This document shows, in pieces, positions 22,808 to 36,726 of a stretch of 64,000 nucleotides of DNA; the first letter of the stretch is position 1; each line of letters starts with the position of its first letter. The notes beneath the pieces are model-generated. The model did no database searches. It saw only the letters and a program-made list of their open reading frames with translations, and was not told where the DNA came from. Source of the stretch: Leucaena leucocephala (Eukaryota; Streptophyta; Magnoliopsida; Fabales; Fabaceae); the NCBI GenBank assembly GCA_037074615.1, contig CM073554.1:21845501-21909500 (forward strand), in the 5' to 3' direction. The position numbers were made by a program, and so were the translations under genes.

Positions 22808-25800
22808 CTAGAGGGAAATAGCTGACAAGAAACACCTTTTGCCAACGACTGTTGGGCCAAGTTCTTGCCATCCCTGACCTTCCTTATAATTCTCAACCTG
22901 TCATTTGCCATTTGGGTTTTAAGATGTATAACCGTGAGGCTATTCCTAATATATAACCATTTAAATAAAATAACCATTATACTTACAATATCTAAGATGT
23001 TCTCGCCAAATTTGACTCCCCCAATCACATAAATTGAATCACTGACAACTGCGGCAGCAGAATACCCCCTAGGATGATTCATGGGCTCCCCCGTCATCCA
23101 TGTCTCAAGTCGGGGATCGAAGACCTCAACACTTGGAACCATTGCGTCTCCATCAAAGCCACCAAGAGCATACCTACACGTAAATGTTAAAATTTAAGTG
23201 AGATATGCATGTGTTAAGCCGGGAAGTTTTGAAAAGGAAAGTAAAATCTGCGGCCACAATAGCAATACTTTATATATCGTTTTGACCCTGTCAGTGATCA
23301 TTAAGTTTTTTGACAAAATCGTTGGCAGATATGTTGAAAGCCCACCAAACAAGTACTACATACTTTAATTGACAACAATATAAATTGTTGATCATTAAAC
23401 AGGCACGTTGATCATTCTTCCCACGTGCTTTTCAAAATCATGCTGTGGATGTAGTCAATACAAATTGTACTGGGAGGATAATTTTTGAGCTGCTTTGTGT
23501 CAACTAATTCAAGTCCAATCATAATTTACAATGAAGGATACTTACTCAAGTCTCAGAGCATCGACGATAAGACAAAACATGAAGAAAACCAGGAGAGGAA
23601 GAGGAGTTGAACTCACAACTTGTCATTTAGCGCAACCAATGAGTGGCAGCCCCGCTTTGTATTCATGTTGGCTATTTTGGTCCAACGATGTTCCCTAGGA
23701 TCATATCTTTCAGCAGACCTAAAGGAAGTTTCGAGTGACACTCCCATTCATTCAGATATAAATACAAATTTGATCATAAATACTCTTAGTTAATCAAGAC
23801 CAAACCATGTTCAGAAGGTGTAGAGTATTTAAATCCTACAGAGATTCTAAAGGTACAAATCATCAACTCTATTTTATGATGCCTTCTTGTAGAATTTGAG
23901 AAGACAACTATCTGTCGGAAATGAGGATGCTAGACCCACAATCAGAACAAAAACCCACTCAGGACATTATTATTCCATGGATTAAAAGAAAACATGGTTG
24001 AGACTGAGAACTGAGAACTGTGAAAACATGATTGAATCAGGTCGATTCAGTGACAATTTTCTAGACAATGACTTGGCTGATAAGAAAACAGTGTAGGCAT
24101 ATTATTCATATCATTCTGAACAGGTTCTATTAACTTTGAATTAAATCCAAGCGCACAACTCTTAGTGGCAAGATTGTTATGTCAAATAAGCAGTAATACA
24201 TCCACACACACACACAAGTTCGCCAGAAAAACAGTAATACAAATACATGAATATATATATTCCAGCAAAGCTTAACAATGTTATAAATATGAGAAAGATT
24301 ATAAATTTTTAAATATTGGGCTAATAATGCATGTATTAATAGGAGTGTCATGCAGATATTCTATTGGTACTGGATACCTATATGGGCAGGTCCTGCTAAT
24401 GCTTATAAATCTGGGTTCTTGATATTAATGAACTAATTAAGTTAAAGGAGACAAAACAATAAATCTTACTGCAAATAGTCATTCCCATCAAATCCACCAG
24501 TAACGTAAATAATACCATTGGATTCCACCGCAGCAGGTGCAAACCTCTGAAATATAAAATCACAGTCCCGAGTTCAATCATTTTGGATGCTTTTCTTTCT
24601 TAAACAAGTAAACCAAAAGGCCAATGTCTAAAAGACATAGCTCAACTATATTGCTTCATATTCTAAAGAGAATAGGTCACACAGATCTGTGACTTCACAC
24701 TCTAAAGTGACTAATGTATAAAAAGAATTAAAAGAGCATAAGATCAACCATATTGCTTCCATGTAATTCTTGCCCACTTTAATAGCCATCTCCAGTGGAG
24801 AACAACCAATAAAAGTAACTCATAAAAGTACATCAATGTATAATCAAATGTCTGTTACAGACTAGCATGTTGAGAAGCTTACGCCTCAAAGCACAAGTTG
24901 AACGCAAACCCTCAGGTCTTTTAAAGTAATGCATTATTATAGCTTCTCTAGAATCAGATTGTATATCATGTATTACACATAAGGTAATATACTTTACCTT
25001 CTCAAGCATTGAACGAATATAGATCCACCTTCCTATGTCTAAATCAAGAATCTCAACCTCTGAATAACAGTCAATTCCATTGCCTCCACCAATGGCAAAT
25101 ATTTTGTTGCTTAAACCAGCTCCAGCAAGGCTTCCTTTCTTCTGATTTAAAGATGGCCACAGAGTCCACTTATCAAAAATTGGACTGTATGACTCGGCTA
25201 CATTGACAAAAGATAAGGAAATATCAAAAACTTCATTCCAGCTGAATGTTACAATATAAATGGTAAATTCAGAAAGGTATTGTACCTGTGTCATACCAAA
25301 TACAACCATTTCCACCACCAAACACATAAACCTCCCCATTCAACTGCACAGTTGAAGCATAAGAGCGAACTGAGCTCATAGGCCTTAGAGATTTCATCAT
25401 GTTCAGGGAAGGGCAATACAAATCCATAGATGCTAAGGACGATTCTCCATCGTAGCCTCCTATTAAATACAATGACTCTTTATGGTCTAAATGTTGCTGA
25501 TCAGAAGACTGAATGACTGTCTTTTCATCATACTCCAGAGAAAGATTACATGCAGATTCTAATATTGTACAGCGATCTTTTAGATGGTTAATTTCCAATT
25601 CTGCCTCCACCTATACTGACATAAATAGATATTAACGAAAAATTCCATGGCATGATACATAAATAAGAATGTCTGAGAATAGTAAGACTTCAAGAACATA
25701 ATCTACAAATTTTAGGACTTCACTCAGTAGCAGAAGCTATTTTCAATATGGTGATAATTACTTAGCAAGAATACCATGGGCATTTTAATACATGCAAGCA

Positions 25801-27306
25801 ACATAAATTAAAGATGCTATGGATGTGGAAACAGTTAAGAGATGCGACACAATTTAGCTAGCATAAACAACAAAATAAAGAGTACCAGCTTCAGCTCTAG
25901 AGAATGGCACTTCTGAGTTTGTGTTTCCTTGAAGGCTGTCAATTCTTTGACCTCTTGTATCAACTGAAATGCACTAGAAGTTACTTGCAAGAAGAAAAGA
26001 ATGAAGTTACGAGTGTAGATATTTCCATCCAAACATTCAACTACCTGGGCAATGATGATCTGATACTCAACTGGAGGACTAGGACACTCTTCCTTCTTCT
26101 CCAAACCAGTTAATGCTTCCAGACAACCCTTCTCAGCAGAGTTCATGCTATTCACATCAGGAGTGTCTTTCACATTGTCTGGCAAAGAAATGTTTTGACT
26201 TTCACGATTCAAAGCCAATTCCTTTAGTTTCATGAGTATAAGGGTTTTTTCATCCTGTTCTGCTTCCTTTGATATCACATGAGAATCCAATTGCGGGATA
26301 TCCCTATCAGCATCCATGGAAGAAGCACCTTCAGGAGAATGATATCTGCTAGTTGATTGAGTAGAATTATCTACTTCTGATGTTAGTTTTTTAAATGCTT
26401 CATCTTCCACTGAAGTTTCATGTGATGGAAGAGATTGAGATACAGTTCTCCACATCATTGTATTCTGTGGTATATAAGTACTCGGGCCAATTGCTGAAGA
26501 TGCTAGTAAAGAAGTAAGCTTTCTAGTTTGTCCATGGTCAAGCTCAAACCAGAAGTGACAGCTATTGTAGTAATTGTCAGCAATTACTTGCCTGAATGTA
26601 TCTTCAGACAGTGGCTGGCATTGAAGCCGAACACAAACTTGAACCTTAAACATAAACACAAACTTCAATCATGACCAAGATAACATACAGTAGAAGTAGA
26701 TTAAGTCAATCAGAGTTTAGCAGGTATATATTAACCTGTGCAGGATACTGTGTTCTCTCTGAGCCATTAGCAGTCCATCCATAAGGGTCTATAGACATTT
26801 GCCCCCTGCCAGCTGCCTCAAAGATTCCATGAAGCTTCCTATCATTATAGTTGAACAGAAAGAGAGGCAGCCCAGGTTCAATATTCTTCACATAGGAGAA
26901 GTGTTGGGCTGGTAAGCCTGATAAAAAGTTAACACCCATAGCATAAGTTTGAGCACATAACAATGTTGTTTTTATTTTGTTTAAGTTTATTTGAAAGATA
27001 TCTGTGTTGCCTTTCAGAAAGGATGGAGACTTGTATATGTGCACAAAAAAAGTCACTTTTATTGTTTTCTTACACCCAAAAATAGCTATTCCAAGAACTT
27101 CTAAAGAGGCACCTAAATGCAAAAGACTAACCAAATAGCTGTTTAGATAAACATTCTTTTATGGTAGCATTCTTGCAACCAAATATTACACCACCAAGTT
27201 GGTCTTTTTTCAAATTTCTGCCACATACAGAACTGACAGGTGAATTCGGAATGAGAGATTGAGTCCCGTTGACATAGAATATTTGTGTTTTCCTTCCTGT
27301 CCCCAT
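22808..27306 (-). CDS. DCD-domain, coiled-coil and kelch-repeat protein
   Basis: Ten coding exons: 27306..27132, 26917..26736, 26644..26045, 25963..25886, 25610..25286, 25197..24998, 24546..24470, 23718..23617, 23173..22987 and 22897..22808 (stop TAG). Every junction has GT-AG and keeps phase, giving 671 residues. The DCD (development and cell death) domain covers roughly residues 36-165, with LGGVIFGCKNATIKEC, LPAQHFSYVKNIEPGLPLFL, LHGIFEAAGRG and FWFELDHGQT. A polar linker follows, then a heptad-like coiled coil (about 315-370). Six kelch blades complete it, with the repeated signatures YLIGGYDGES, YVFGGGNG, FAIGGGNGID, YVTGGFDGND, YALGGFDGDA and YVIGGVKFGE. The family includes At5g01660 and resembles NS1A-binding kelch proteins. 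DCD proteins are tied to stress and cell-death responses; the partner of this one is not known to me. A 5' UTR intron is likely, because a TATA box lies 1.3 kb upstream. Confidence 0.93.
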
Positions 27307-28604
27307 CCTGGTATAAGAGGAGATAATTCATAGTATTGGCAATCTATAGAGAGGAAGAAACCTTAAAGAAATATAATTTATCAATATGTTGACAATGTAT
27401 CCATCAAATGATAAAAAATTTCAAGCTGGGCCAAAGTAGTAGGCCAATAGTAAATAGAAAATATAACAAGAGTATTCAAATGAATTAAGAAAATAGCATT
27501 CAAGACTTTGATTCCCCCCGCCGCTCTTTGAACAAATAGCTTGAAACAGGTTTGCTTTTTCCCCTATTGTAAGTTATGAAAAAGGTCCTTTTGAGGATAA
27601 AAGATGGGGGAATCATAGTATGAATGCAATTCACAAAAATGCCATTATAAAAGTTGAATATTTTTAAGACTTCGATGAAAATGGATTCAGATAACTAAAT
27701 AATGCAGTAGCTCAAGAAAATGATGACATTAAAATTTTAGAAATATGACTCTTGATCGTTTTTGTATTCACAAACTTTTTTTAAGGCAAGAAGCGTGAAG
27801 AAAGTACATGATACGAACTTAAAAAAGGATCAAACCAATCAATGTTAACATCACATTTCTGAGATTTGCCAATGCATAGAACAGGAACTTTAGACCAAAA
27901 ATAAAAGGAAGAAGAATGGGTAAGATAAACGCTTGCTAACTTTAAGCATTAACTTCAAGTCTGCGAGACAGTGTTGAGTCTAGCACATGTCCCAATAAAA
28001 TTAACAAATAGAAAAGGACATAATTCTGATCAGCAATCTAAAAATAATGTCAATGCCACAATGAAATTTCAGGCAGGGAAGTTTATCCAGTATCACAAAG
28101 TGATCCTGGAAAACATATCACTAAAAACTAATCAGTCGTTTCCATTTATGGCCGAAAAACAACGATTGAGAAAGCTAGTCTTCAAAAAGAAAAAGTTTTG
28201 GTATTCAGCTGAAAACTATACAAAGCAGAAGGCCAATCGGAATATAAATTGAAAGAGACGAGACAGAGGACAACCCGAAGAAACCCAAACTCATAAGTTC
28301 GTAACTGATCAAATGGGCTTAAACCCTAAACTCATAAGCTCAGAAATCACCAGAAAAATTAAAAACCAAGAGTTCATTGCGCTTAAAATAAATACATCAA
28401 AAACTATAACAAAGATTGTGCCATTAGCTTTCTCACAATTCCTAGACTACAGAGATGATTAAAAGAGCATGCAAAAGAAATCACAGAGAATAAGAGTTTG
28501 AAAAGAGAAAGGTACTCTGCTAATGCTAACTTGAGAGTGTGAGAGTTTCGCCGCAAGAAGAAAACAAACAACCGCCAAATGCCAATGGAGCAAAAGCAAA
28601 CGGC

Positions 28605-28613
28605 ATTATATAG
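28605..28613 (-). promoter_or_regulatory. Candidate TATA box for the DCD-kelch gene
   Basis: On the minus strand the sequence reads CTATATAAT. A leader exon could run from about 28580 to 28517, followed by a donor near A/GTACCT and a UTR intron reaching to just upstream of the ATG at 27306. Distance and composition fit; the start site is inferred. Confidence 0.4.
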
Positions 28614-30322
28614 CAAATGGTCATACCATTCGGGCTCTTTAATTGGTTACTCGCAAAAATTATTAAAAACTGATTTGAATTAAAATTTAAAAAACAAATA
28701 AAAAATCCTGACACTTGCAAAATTCAACGAAAATGTCACGTTGTTCAGTACTTTTTTTCATAATTTTTGTATGAGAATAAAACTAAATTAAAGTTGAATT
28801 ATAATATAATTTGGCAGTGAGAATTAAAAAAATATTTAGAACCTTTAAATAGTGGGTTGTATTATATATTATATTTGTATAATTAGAGTCTTTGCACAGA
28901 ATTTAAAGCTGACAAACAATGGGAACTTTTATAATACAAAATGATTTCTCACTAGTTTGTCACCCTATTTTTCTACTTCAAATGACATATTTTCTCTCTA
29001 TAAAATTTAAACAATTTATTCCGTAACGATTTAATGTCCTCAACATTGTATATAAAGTTTGAGAAATATATTGTATTGTCAGTAAATTATTTAATGCAAC
29101 TTATTATCAATTTTATTTTATATATATTGATAAATTGAGTTGTTTTTTTATTTGTTTAAGAATGATTTGAAATTTATATATGATATTTTTCATAGGAAAA
29201 AAAAAACCATTCCTTTCCCAGAATATCAAATAATATACAAATCATAAAGAATCAATATATTCATAGAAATGGGGTCGGTAAGGTTGAATATAATTCAGTT
29301 TTTATTCTTTAAAATAATATCAAATATAAAAAAGTGTGAGGAGTCATATTATTTACAGCTTATGACCAGTATTATTAATTTTTTTACCCCTACCTAAACC
29401 TATCCATAATAAAGATTAATCTCATGCACAACATAACCCAAACTAAAATTTAAAAAAAAATCTTATATAAATTTTAATTTCAATAAATTTTAAAACAAAC
29501 AACTATATTTAACTAAAATGACTTATGTACTAAATCATCGTTTTAAACTATAATTTTAGATAAACTCTTAAGAATAACTTATATAATAAAATATAACTTA
29601 TAAACTAATTAATTACCATTTTATTTTTATTTTTTACTCTCCTCTTTCTGTGCCCTCTTCACCGTATGACTTTTTCTCTTACCTCTATGTTATCGTCACT
29701 TAAAGAGGAAGAGACAATGGCACTGGTTCTATGGAGGCATTTTCTCTCTCATCCCTTGTCGTTGTTGTTATTCTCTTTTGTCGGTGTCGTAGGCTCTAGT
29801 TTTGTGGAGGAGGAAGAAGCTTATCCGTCTTCTTCTAGATCTTGTCGTAACTGACTGTAGAAGAGGTACATGGAAGAATGATGATGCCAAAGGCGGGGGA
29901 GGAGGGAAGATGGATAAAATTTAGTCCTTGCAACATAGAAAAAAGGGTAACTAGGGCTATCTCATCGATATGCAGATGATAAATAATGACACTATCTGTT
30001 TATAATTTTTTTAACTCATACCCTTATGATAATTTACGAATGACAAAAGTTATTTTAATAGTAACTATCTAGATACGTATTTATTTATAATTATTTTTTT
30101 ATAAATTATAAAAATCACTTTAAAAATAGTTTTTTAAAAATATATCTAAATAGGCCCAATACACACCGGAGGATTTGATGCCCCAAACCTTGTCAACTAA
30201 TATTATTGATTAATTTTTTACTCCAATTTGAACGATAACCTAAAGTTTTGTGGCCCGATAATGGGCGTACCGAAGGTGAGGCTACTATTGTCTCCTTTGG
30301 AGTTACTTTACCTTGTATAAAA

Positions 30323-30338
30323 GGGGGGGGGGGGGGGG
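30323..30338. repeat. G16 homopolymer
   Basis: Sixteen G in a row sit in an otherwise AT-rich region, between AAAA and AGAGA. Length may be uncertain in assembly. Confidence 0.85.
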
Positions 30339-31677
30339 AGAGAACCGCACGAGATCCATTTTTATTGAATATAAAACATGTCTAATATGATTCAAATTAT
30401 GCCCCATTGATGTTAGTGAAATTATAAGCACAAGTAATTAAGTACTATTAACAAGTGTTAGTGTCTATTTGATTGCATAGTTAGAAAATCAATTTTAACT
30501 AAAATTTCAGTTTAAAAAATTTAAAATAAACAATCATTTTTTTCTAAAATTGTTTTGAATAAAATTATAGTTTTAAACCATAATTTTGAATAAACTACTG
30601 AAAATAGCTTTTGGAACAGTAAAAGACCTTATGGACTATATAATTACTATCTTACTTCTATTTTTTCTTATACCCTTTCTCCTCTCCCATCTCTCATATT
30701 TCTTTTCTACCCTTTCCTATTTATTATCTACCATCTCTCATACTTTAATCAAATCATACAATTTTTAGTAATTTAATAATATAAAAAGTGATTCTACTAC
30801 TAATCATCAAAATATCTTTATTTTTAAAATCTATTATTCCTAAAATCTATTATTCTCAAAATTTATTCTCTAAAAGCTAATCTAAATACACTCTTAGTTC
30901 AAATAAAAGAGGTTTTGGCCACTTAAAATGAATGGTATCTAATAATTCTTAAATTTAACTCAATTGGATACTTATATCAAAGTGATTATTAAGTACTAAA
31001 ATGAACAAGGGGTTTCTATTAAAAATGGAATCGTTATGTTTTTTGGCCAAGTCCCCTTATTATGGTTAATATTTAATATTTCATTACTTGTCATTTAGGC
31101 AACATATCTTGTTTCTTAAGAATCATACGTTTTTGCTTTACTATATATGTTCATAGTATTTGCATGATTTTATAATAAAAACTATGTTTCTGACGAACAT
31201 TTCATGTTACACCTTTTCCCATGTCCTTACTAACATCATCTAGGTGTATGAATAAATACATCAAATATAAATTTCTGCGTAAGTTATATACTTAGATTTG
31301 TTTTAATTTAATATAAAGCAGATCTTTCATTATTTTTTATTTTAAGAAATAAAAGAACAAAAATATTTGATACTCCTATGTTTATTTTTATTTATTTTTT
31401 TAGCTAAAATTTTAATTTTATTTATTTATATCATCTTTATCAAACAAAATATAAAGTGAACAAGGCTCCATTCATCATGTTTACATCATGTATTAATGAT
31501 TAGTCACTTTTTTTATATTTAACCTTTATCTTTGTTAGTATTTTTTTTACCAAAACCTATGTTAGCATTTTAAAATGCAGTTATTTCTTATGAAAGAGAC
31601 AGAAATATATCCATCTCATGGTTAGGTTTTTCAGTTATTAAAGCCAATGGACAGATTGTTTAGGGACATTGCATTAA

Positions 31678-31678
<1 letters not shown>

Positions 31679-31710
<32 letters not shown>
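31679..31710. repeat. Compound (CT)n(TA)n microsatellite
   Basis: About nine CT units run directly into about six TA units, some 520 bp upstream of the patellin start codon. Confidence 0.85.
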
Positions 31711-32226
31711 CATTCATCTGATTTATTTTTTTTAAATTAAAAAGAAAACAGAAAGATATAAACAGAAAGTGGTGCTGTATATATATAAACACATATTGTA
31801 AGATGTAACCATTCTGGGCATCACAAACCCATGATAAACGGGCATACGTTCTCCACCACCTTCAACGTCAACCCCTTCGTCCTATCTTCAGGATTTAATT
31901 GATATATTAATTGACATATAAATAAAAATTGAGAAGTATATTCATATGATCGAGTATCCTTCAGAGAGCGTATTGCTTGCTTAACTTTGGTCCCTTCTCC
32001 CCAACTTCAAACCAAAATCGCGGCTCAAATAATCCCCTCTTTTCCCTTTCTCTGTCCCTTTCTTTCTTTCTTTCTTTCCTTTTCCCCCCAGTCGCTTTCT
32101 CTTTCTCTGTCTCTGTTACCTGTAACGCACTCGATAAAGTTCCGTGCTTCGCTCTGTTTTTCAAAATCCCCCCTCATTCTCCATTTCTCACATAAACTCC
32201 ATCTTCTTCCTTCACAATCTCCATTG

Positions 32227-34142
32227 ATGGATTCGTCCTCTTCTCCCATGTGCTTCCAAGGCCTTCCAGAAGCTTCCCCGAAGCCTTACAAGCAAAGCCT
32301 CGTCTCAACTCTAATGGAGGCAGCCGCCCTTCGGACTCCTTCCTTCAAAGAAGACACCTACTTAATCTCCCACTTGAAATCTTCCGAGAAGAAGGCTCTT
32401 CAAGAGCTCAAAGACAAGCTCAAAGCCTCTGATTCCTCTGAATCTTCCATGTGGGGCTTTTCGCTTCTTGGAGGTGACGAAGGAGCTGATGTCATTCTCT
32501 TGAAATTTCTGAGAGCCAGAGATTTCAGAGTCGGAGATGCTCTCAACATGCTCCTGAAATGCTTGGCTTGGAGAAAGGAGTTCGGAGCAGACGACGTCGT
32601 TGAGGAGGACTTGGGGTTCAAAGAGCTTGAAGGAGTTATAGCCTATAACGGGCACGACAGAGAGGGACACCCTGTGTGCTACAATGCTTATGGCGTTTTC
32701 AAAGATAAAGAAATGTACGAAAGAATATTTGCGGATGAAGAGAAGCTTAAGAAATTCCTAAGATGGAGAGTTCAAGTTTTGGAGAGAGGCATTAAGCTTC
32801 TTCAGTTCAAGCCCGGTGGGGTCAACTCCATTATTCAAGTTACTGATCTTAAGGACATGCTTAAGAGAGAGCTTAGATTGGCTTCTAATCAGATCCTCAA
32901 TCTGTTCCAAGACAATTACCCAGAAATGGTGGCTCGTAAGGTACATTATTTGTCTGTCTCGTCTTTTGTTGTTCTACTCGAAAAGTGAGACATGGGGGTT
33001 CTCTAGTTCTTTCGGCGTGGTTGAAACTTCACTATACTTTCTCTGTCGCGCTTTCAGATTTTCATCAATGTCCCGTGGTACTTCAGCCTGTTGTATTCAA
33101 TGTTCAGTCCTTTTCTGACCCAACGAACTAAGAGCAAGTTTGTGATCTCTAAGGAAGGAAATGCCGCGGAGACCCTCTACAAGTGAGTTGTTTGGTTCAA
33201 TCTCTTAATATGCACAAATGAACTGTTCATTGGTTTTCAATGTTGAAGCTGTTCTTCTGCATTTCTTTTTGTCTGTTGCATATATAATCCTCACATGCTC
33301 TGAGTTTTCCTATCGGGTTAGCTATCTGAGCTGTGGATTGTTTTGTTGTGGTCAGATTCATAAGGCCGGAGGATATTCCAGTTCAGTACGGAGGACTGTG
33401 CAGACCCATCGATTTGCAGAATGGTCCCCCAAAACCTGCTTCTGAGTTCACTGTAAAAGGGAGGGAGAAAGTGAACATACAAATTGAAGGAATTGAGGTG
33501 ATATTATATTCCTTAGTTACACCTTTCTTACGCATCATGCACATGGTTCCTTAAAAGGACAAATGCACATGGTTTCTTAAAAGGACAAGACAAAAAACAA
33601 GTTGCAGCTAAGTTTAATCTCCAATAGTTACTTCAATTAGTTGAAGACAACATCATTAATAAAACTTGGAATATAGTAAATGCATCAATGTAACTGATGG
33701 AGGTTTGGTGATATAAGATACTAAGTTACATATTGAGTAATATGAAATACTTGATGGAAACTTTTAGAGTAGGATTTCTCATCTCACTTAAGTATTGGTA
33801 AGAAACAGTATAACTAAAACTTGAAGCGGAATCAAATGAATGGTTAGATCATAATATAATGAAATGAAGTGGATGCAGGCAGGAGCAACGATCACATGGG
33901 ACATAGTTGTGGGAGGGTGGGAGTTGGAGTACAGTGCAGAGTTTGTGCCGAGTGGAGAAGGAAGGTACGTAATAGCAGTAGAGAAGGCGAGGAAGATGGA
34001 AGCATCAGAAGCAGCAATACACAATTCATTCACAGCAAGAGAGGCAGGCAAGTTGGTGCTGTCTGTGGATAACAGTTGCTCTCGCAGGAAGAAAGTTGCA
34101 GCTTATCGCTATGTAGTGCGCACATGCAGCAATAACAACTGA
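32227..34142 (+). CDS. PATL6: Patellin (SEC14/CRAL-TRIO plus GOLD domain protein)
   Basis: Exons 32227..32940, 33058..33182, 33356..33497 and 33879..34142 (stop TGA) give 414 residues. I chose the ATG at MDSSSSPMCF because the frame upstream of it is a CT-rich leader. The N-terminal part has the CRAL-TRIO N motif (GADVILLKFLRARDFRV). The SEC14 lipid-binding lobe follows, with GHPVCYNAYGVF, FKPGGVNSIIQVTDLKD, LFQDNYPEMV and FINVPWYFSLLYSMFSPFL. The GOLD domain closes the protein (TITWDIVVGGWELEYSAEFV, then SRRKKVAAYRYV). Patellins bind phosphoinositides and act in membrane traffic at the cell plate and plasma membrane. Length and the short acidic-poor N-terminus suit the PATL4/PATL6 side of the family; PATL6 is favoured by its position near an MDL3-type gene, as at At3g51660/At3g51670 from memory. 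Confidence 0.93.
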
Positions 34143-35519
34143 AGATGCTGTTTATGTTTGTATTGTATGCTTTTTTGAAATGCTGGAGATTGTGTAATAG
34201 CTAGTTGCAATGTAAAAGTAGAGAGAAGCTGCTTTGTTCCATGTAACTTTTGCTTATAGCAAGCAATGGCTACGGCTTGTGCTTTAGTTTGATTAAATTA
34301 AAGTATGAAATATGATTTGAGATTTGATTAATCCTAACTTTTGAAAATTGGGATTGCTTCAGATTTGAGTGAGAGAAAGGGAAAGAACAGTGGGATTTGA
34401 TATGTTCTGAGTTCCAAAGCCAACCCACCAAACAGTTCACGGGGGCCTATTCGTGTCGTAACTCGTCAGGCTTACTTGTCTGTCCCTTTTCAAGGATCTC
34501 CGCCCTGGGGAAAATTATATTTGAAACTTTATACAAAAAATTGTTTTAAAAATTTAATTATACTTGTAATAATCTTCATCATCAATATAAAGTACTCACA
34601 TATTATTCTTCATATAATAATTAATTTATAATATAATTTTTACTATAAACTCTCTCTTATATTATAGATTAAAAGGAGTATAAAAATTTATAATTGTTTG
34701 TATTATTTGTAAGTATTAATGGCATGGCTCACTTTTTAGGTGTTTCCAAAATGCATTTGGGCTCATCGAGTATGACATTATCTAGTCTAACTCTAATATA
34801 ATTTTTTTTTACGCTAATATATTAATTCATGACCTATTCATGCAGGAAAAAAACAAAAGACAGAGAAAATCCGGAACTCTGGTGCTTACCTTTTGTCCGA
34901 AAGTTTGGGCTTAGCTGCTACCTAAAGCCGCGTTTTCATTATGCTTTTATGGTGATTAACTTTAGTTAAAGTTCTAATTAAGAAAACTAATGTAATCTTG
35001 AAAGTAAGCAAAATAAAGTTTATGATTTGCCCGAATCTCATAACAATAGGAAATATTACGTTTTTCTAAAAAGAAAAATATCTGTAAAAGTGGGAATATT
35101 GGGACCAGCTGGTAATATAACAGTAAGTTGAGAGGGACAATGGTACAAGTCGGGTGGTATCATTATTCAAACCCACATAAATAGCATATCCACTTAGAAA
35201 TTTTGAAAAAGGCTGTGAAAAAACATAATCATGTCCGATTTCAACACTACATTACCTTTTCCATGATTTTTCATACATAATGTCAGAAAAAAATGCACAG
35301 CTAGCTTTCCTATTTCTTCATTTATATGTGTCTATATATATATTTATTTATTCTGTTTAGTAGAAGAAGAAAGATGGAGAGAGAGAAGGAAAGAAGGAAA
35401 CGTGATAAAGAGGAAACCAAGAAAAGCAAAGAAGGAGCGAGCTCCTACTTGTTTGCAACCATTGAAAGGGTTTCTCTTGCCATAACAGCAACAAACACAC
35501 ACCATAGCGCCATCCTTAA
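34143..35519. other. Intergenic region upstream of the aldo-keto reductase relic
   Basis: The first 150 bp should be the patellin 3' UTR. The rest is AT-rich. The open frame beginning near 35326 is K/E-rich and does not resemble an aldo-keto reductase N-terminus, so it is not annotated as a gene. Confidence 0.45.
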
Positions 35520-36726
35520 TTACCAGCCGATGGATTGGGTACCCGGAAATCTGGTTCTGATGCCTCCTCTTCCGCATATTCTGCCATTGGTCAGGTGAGT
35601 GCCATTCTTCCTTCTATGCATGATTGTGTTCTCCCATAATTTTCACTTTAAACTGTGCCATATTGCTTTTCTTGCAGGCTGGTTATAGGCATATTGACAC
35701 TGCTTGGCAGTATGGATTTCAAAAAACAGGTATTTTCTGTTTCTTCAACTTTCACGCGTGTAAACATATTTATTCATTTACGTACGTATTACCAAACCCT
35801 ATCTTCATAGATTTGAATCCACTTCTACAGGTGGGAGAGGCACTCCAATCTGCCATGCAATCTGGAATTGATAGGAAGGATATCTTTATCACCTCTAAGC
35901 TCTGGTGCATATTTCTAACCTCATTATAGGAACATCATATATATATATATTTGCTATATGTATACAATGGCTGGAATGAGATTCTAATCTTTAATTATTA
36001 ATCTGTATTTATATATATATAAATATATATTTATATGAAACCTAGATATGTACGTAGGTGCACTGAATTGGCCCTGGAAAGGGTAAGACCTGCACTGGAC
36101 AATACCCTTCGAGAACTCCAACTTGACTACCTTGATCTTTACTTGGTAATTTCATTAAGCTTTCACATATCTGCATGAGTGTTTTGATACTCTTGCATAT
36201 CAATTTGTTAAATGAAGTATATAAATGAAATGATAAAGAAATGCTGTAGCATGATGTATTTTCGAAAAAGCAGATTCATTGGCCGTTTTGTCTGAAAGAA
36301 TGAGCAAGCAGACCACCAAAGGAAGGAGAAGTAATGGAGTTTGACATGGAAAGCGTGTGGAGAGAAATGGAGAACCTTGTGAATGCGAAGCTCGTTAGAG
36401 ACATTGGAATCTGCAATTTCTCTATCACCAAGCTCCTCGCTCATGTGTTGCCCTCTGTCTGCCAGGTCAAATCATTATCATATGCCTCTCCAAAATCTTG
36501 AAACCTCCCCTCAGCAGCATCCCAGATTAGGTAATATAATTAAGCCCCTCACAACTCAAATTTATTATTATTAGGAGAAACAAATAATTTAATTAATTAA
36601 TTAATGCTAATGTGTTGTGAATGGTGGATAATGCAGAGACGAGAATTGGATGGTGAAGAGATGTTTGTGAACGAAAGCGCTGGACCACTCAGGAGTGCTG
36701 CAGATGTTTGGGACCATGAAGATTAG
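35520..36726 (+). pseudogene. Aldo-keto reductase (AKR, At5g01670-like) pseudogene
   Basis: Remnant exons of an NADP-linked aldo-keto reductase are in order. End of exon 1 to 35594 reads ADGLGTRKSGSD, where the family has AVGLGTW. Then 35678..35729 (GYRHIDTAWQYG, the cofactor/catalytic Asp region), 35831..35904 (VGEALQSAMQSGIDRKDIF), 36058..36145 (TELALERVRPALDNTLREL), 36274..36465 and a last exon 36637..36726 (DGEEMFVNESAGP to WDHED). Lesions: stops upstream in exon 1; one extra base in exon 2 (52 nt where 51 is needed); TGA at 36301 where the family has Gly; and loss of the roughly 100-residue middle part between 36465 and 36637. Most GT/AG sites survive, so decay is fairly recent. Confidence 0.88.

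Larger units (their letters stand above)
27307..32226. other. Divergent intergenic region between the DCD-kelch gene and the patellin
   Basis: The first 1.3 kb is probably the 5' UTR intron and leader of the minus-strand DCD-kelch gene. The middle (28.7-31.6 kb) is AT-rich with a G16 run and a CT/TA microsatellite. The last 300 bp is CT-rich and should be the patellin leader. The plus frame at 29666-29854 has no recognisable feature. No further gene is supported. Confidence 0.45.

Noticed and set aside
32025..32670. Minus-strand frames over the patellin gene
   Set aside because: Antisense to patellin exon 1 and its CT-rich leader.
35326..35598. Plus-strand 90-residue frame proposed as the AKR start
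   Set aside because: Its residues do not match any AKR N-terminus. The AKR-like reading lies in another frame within it.
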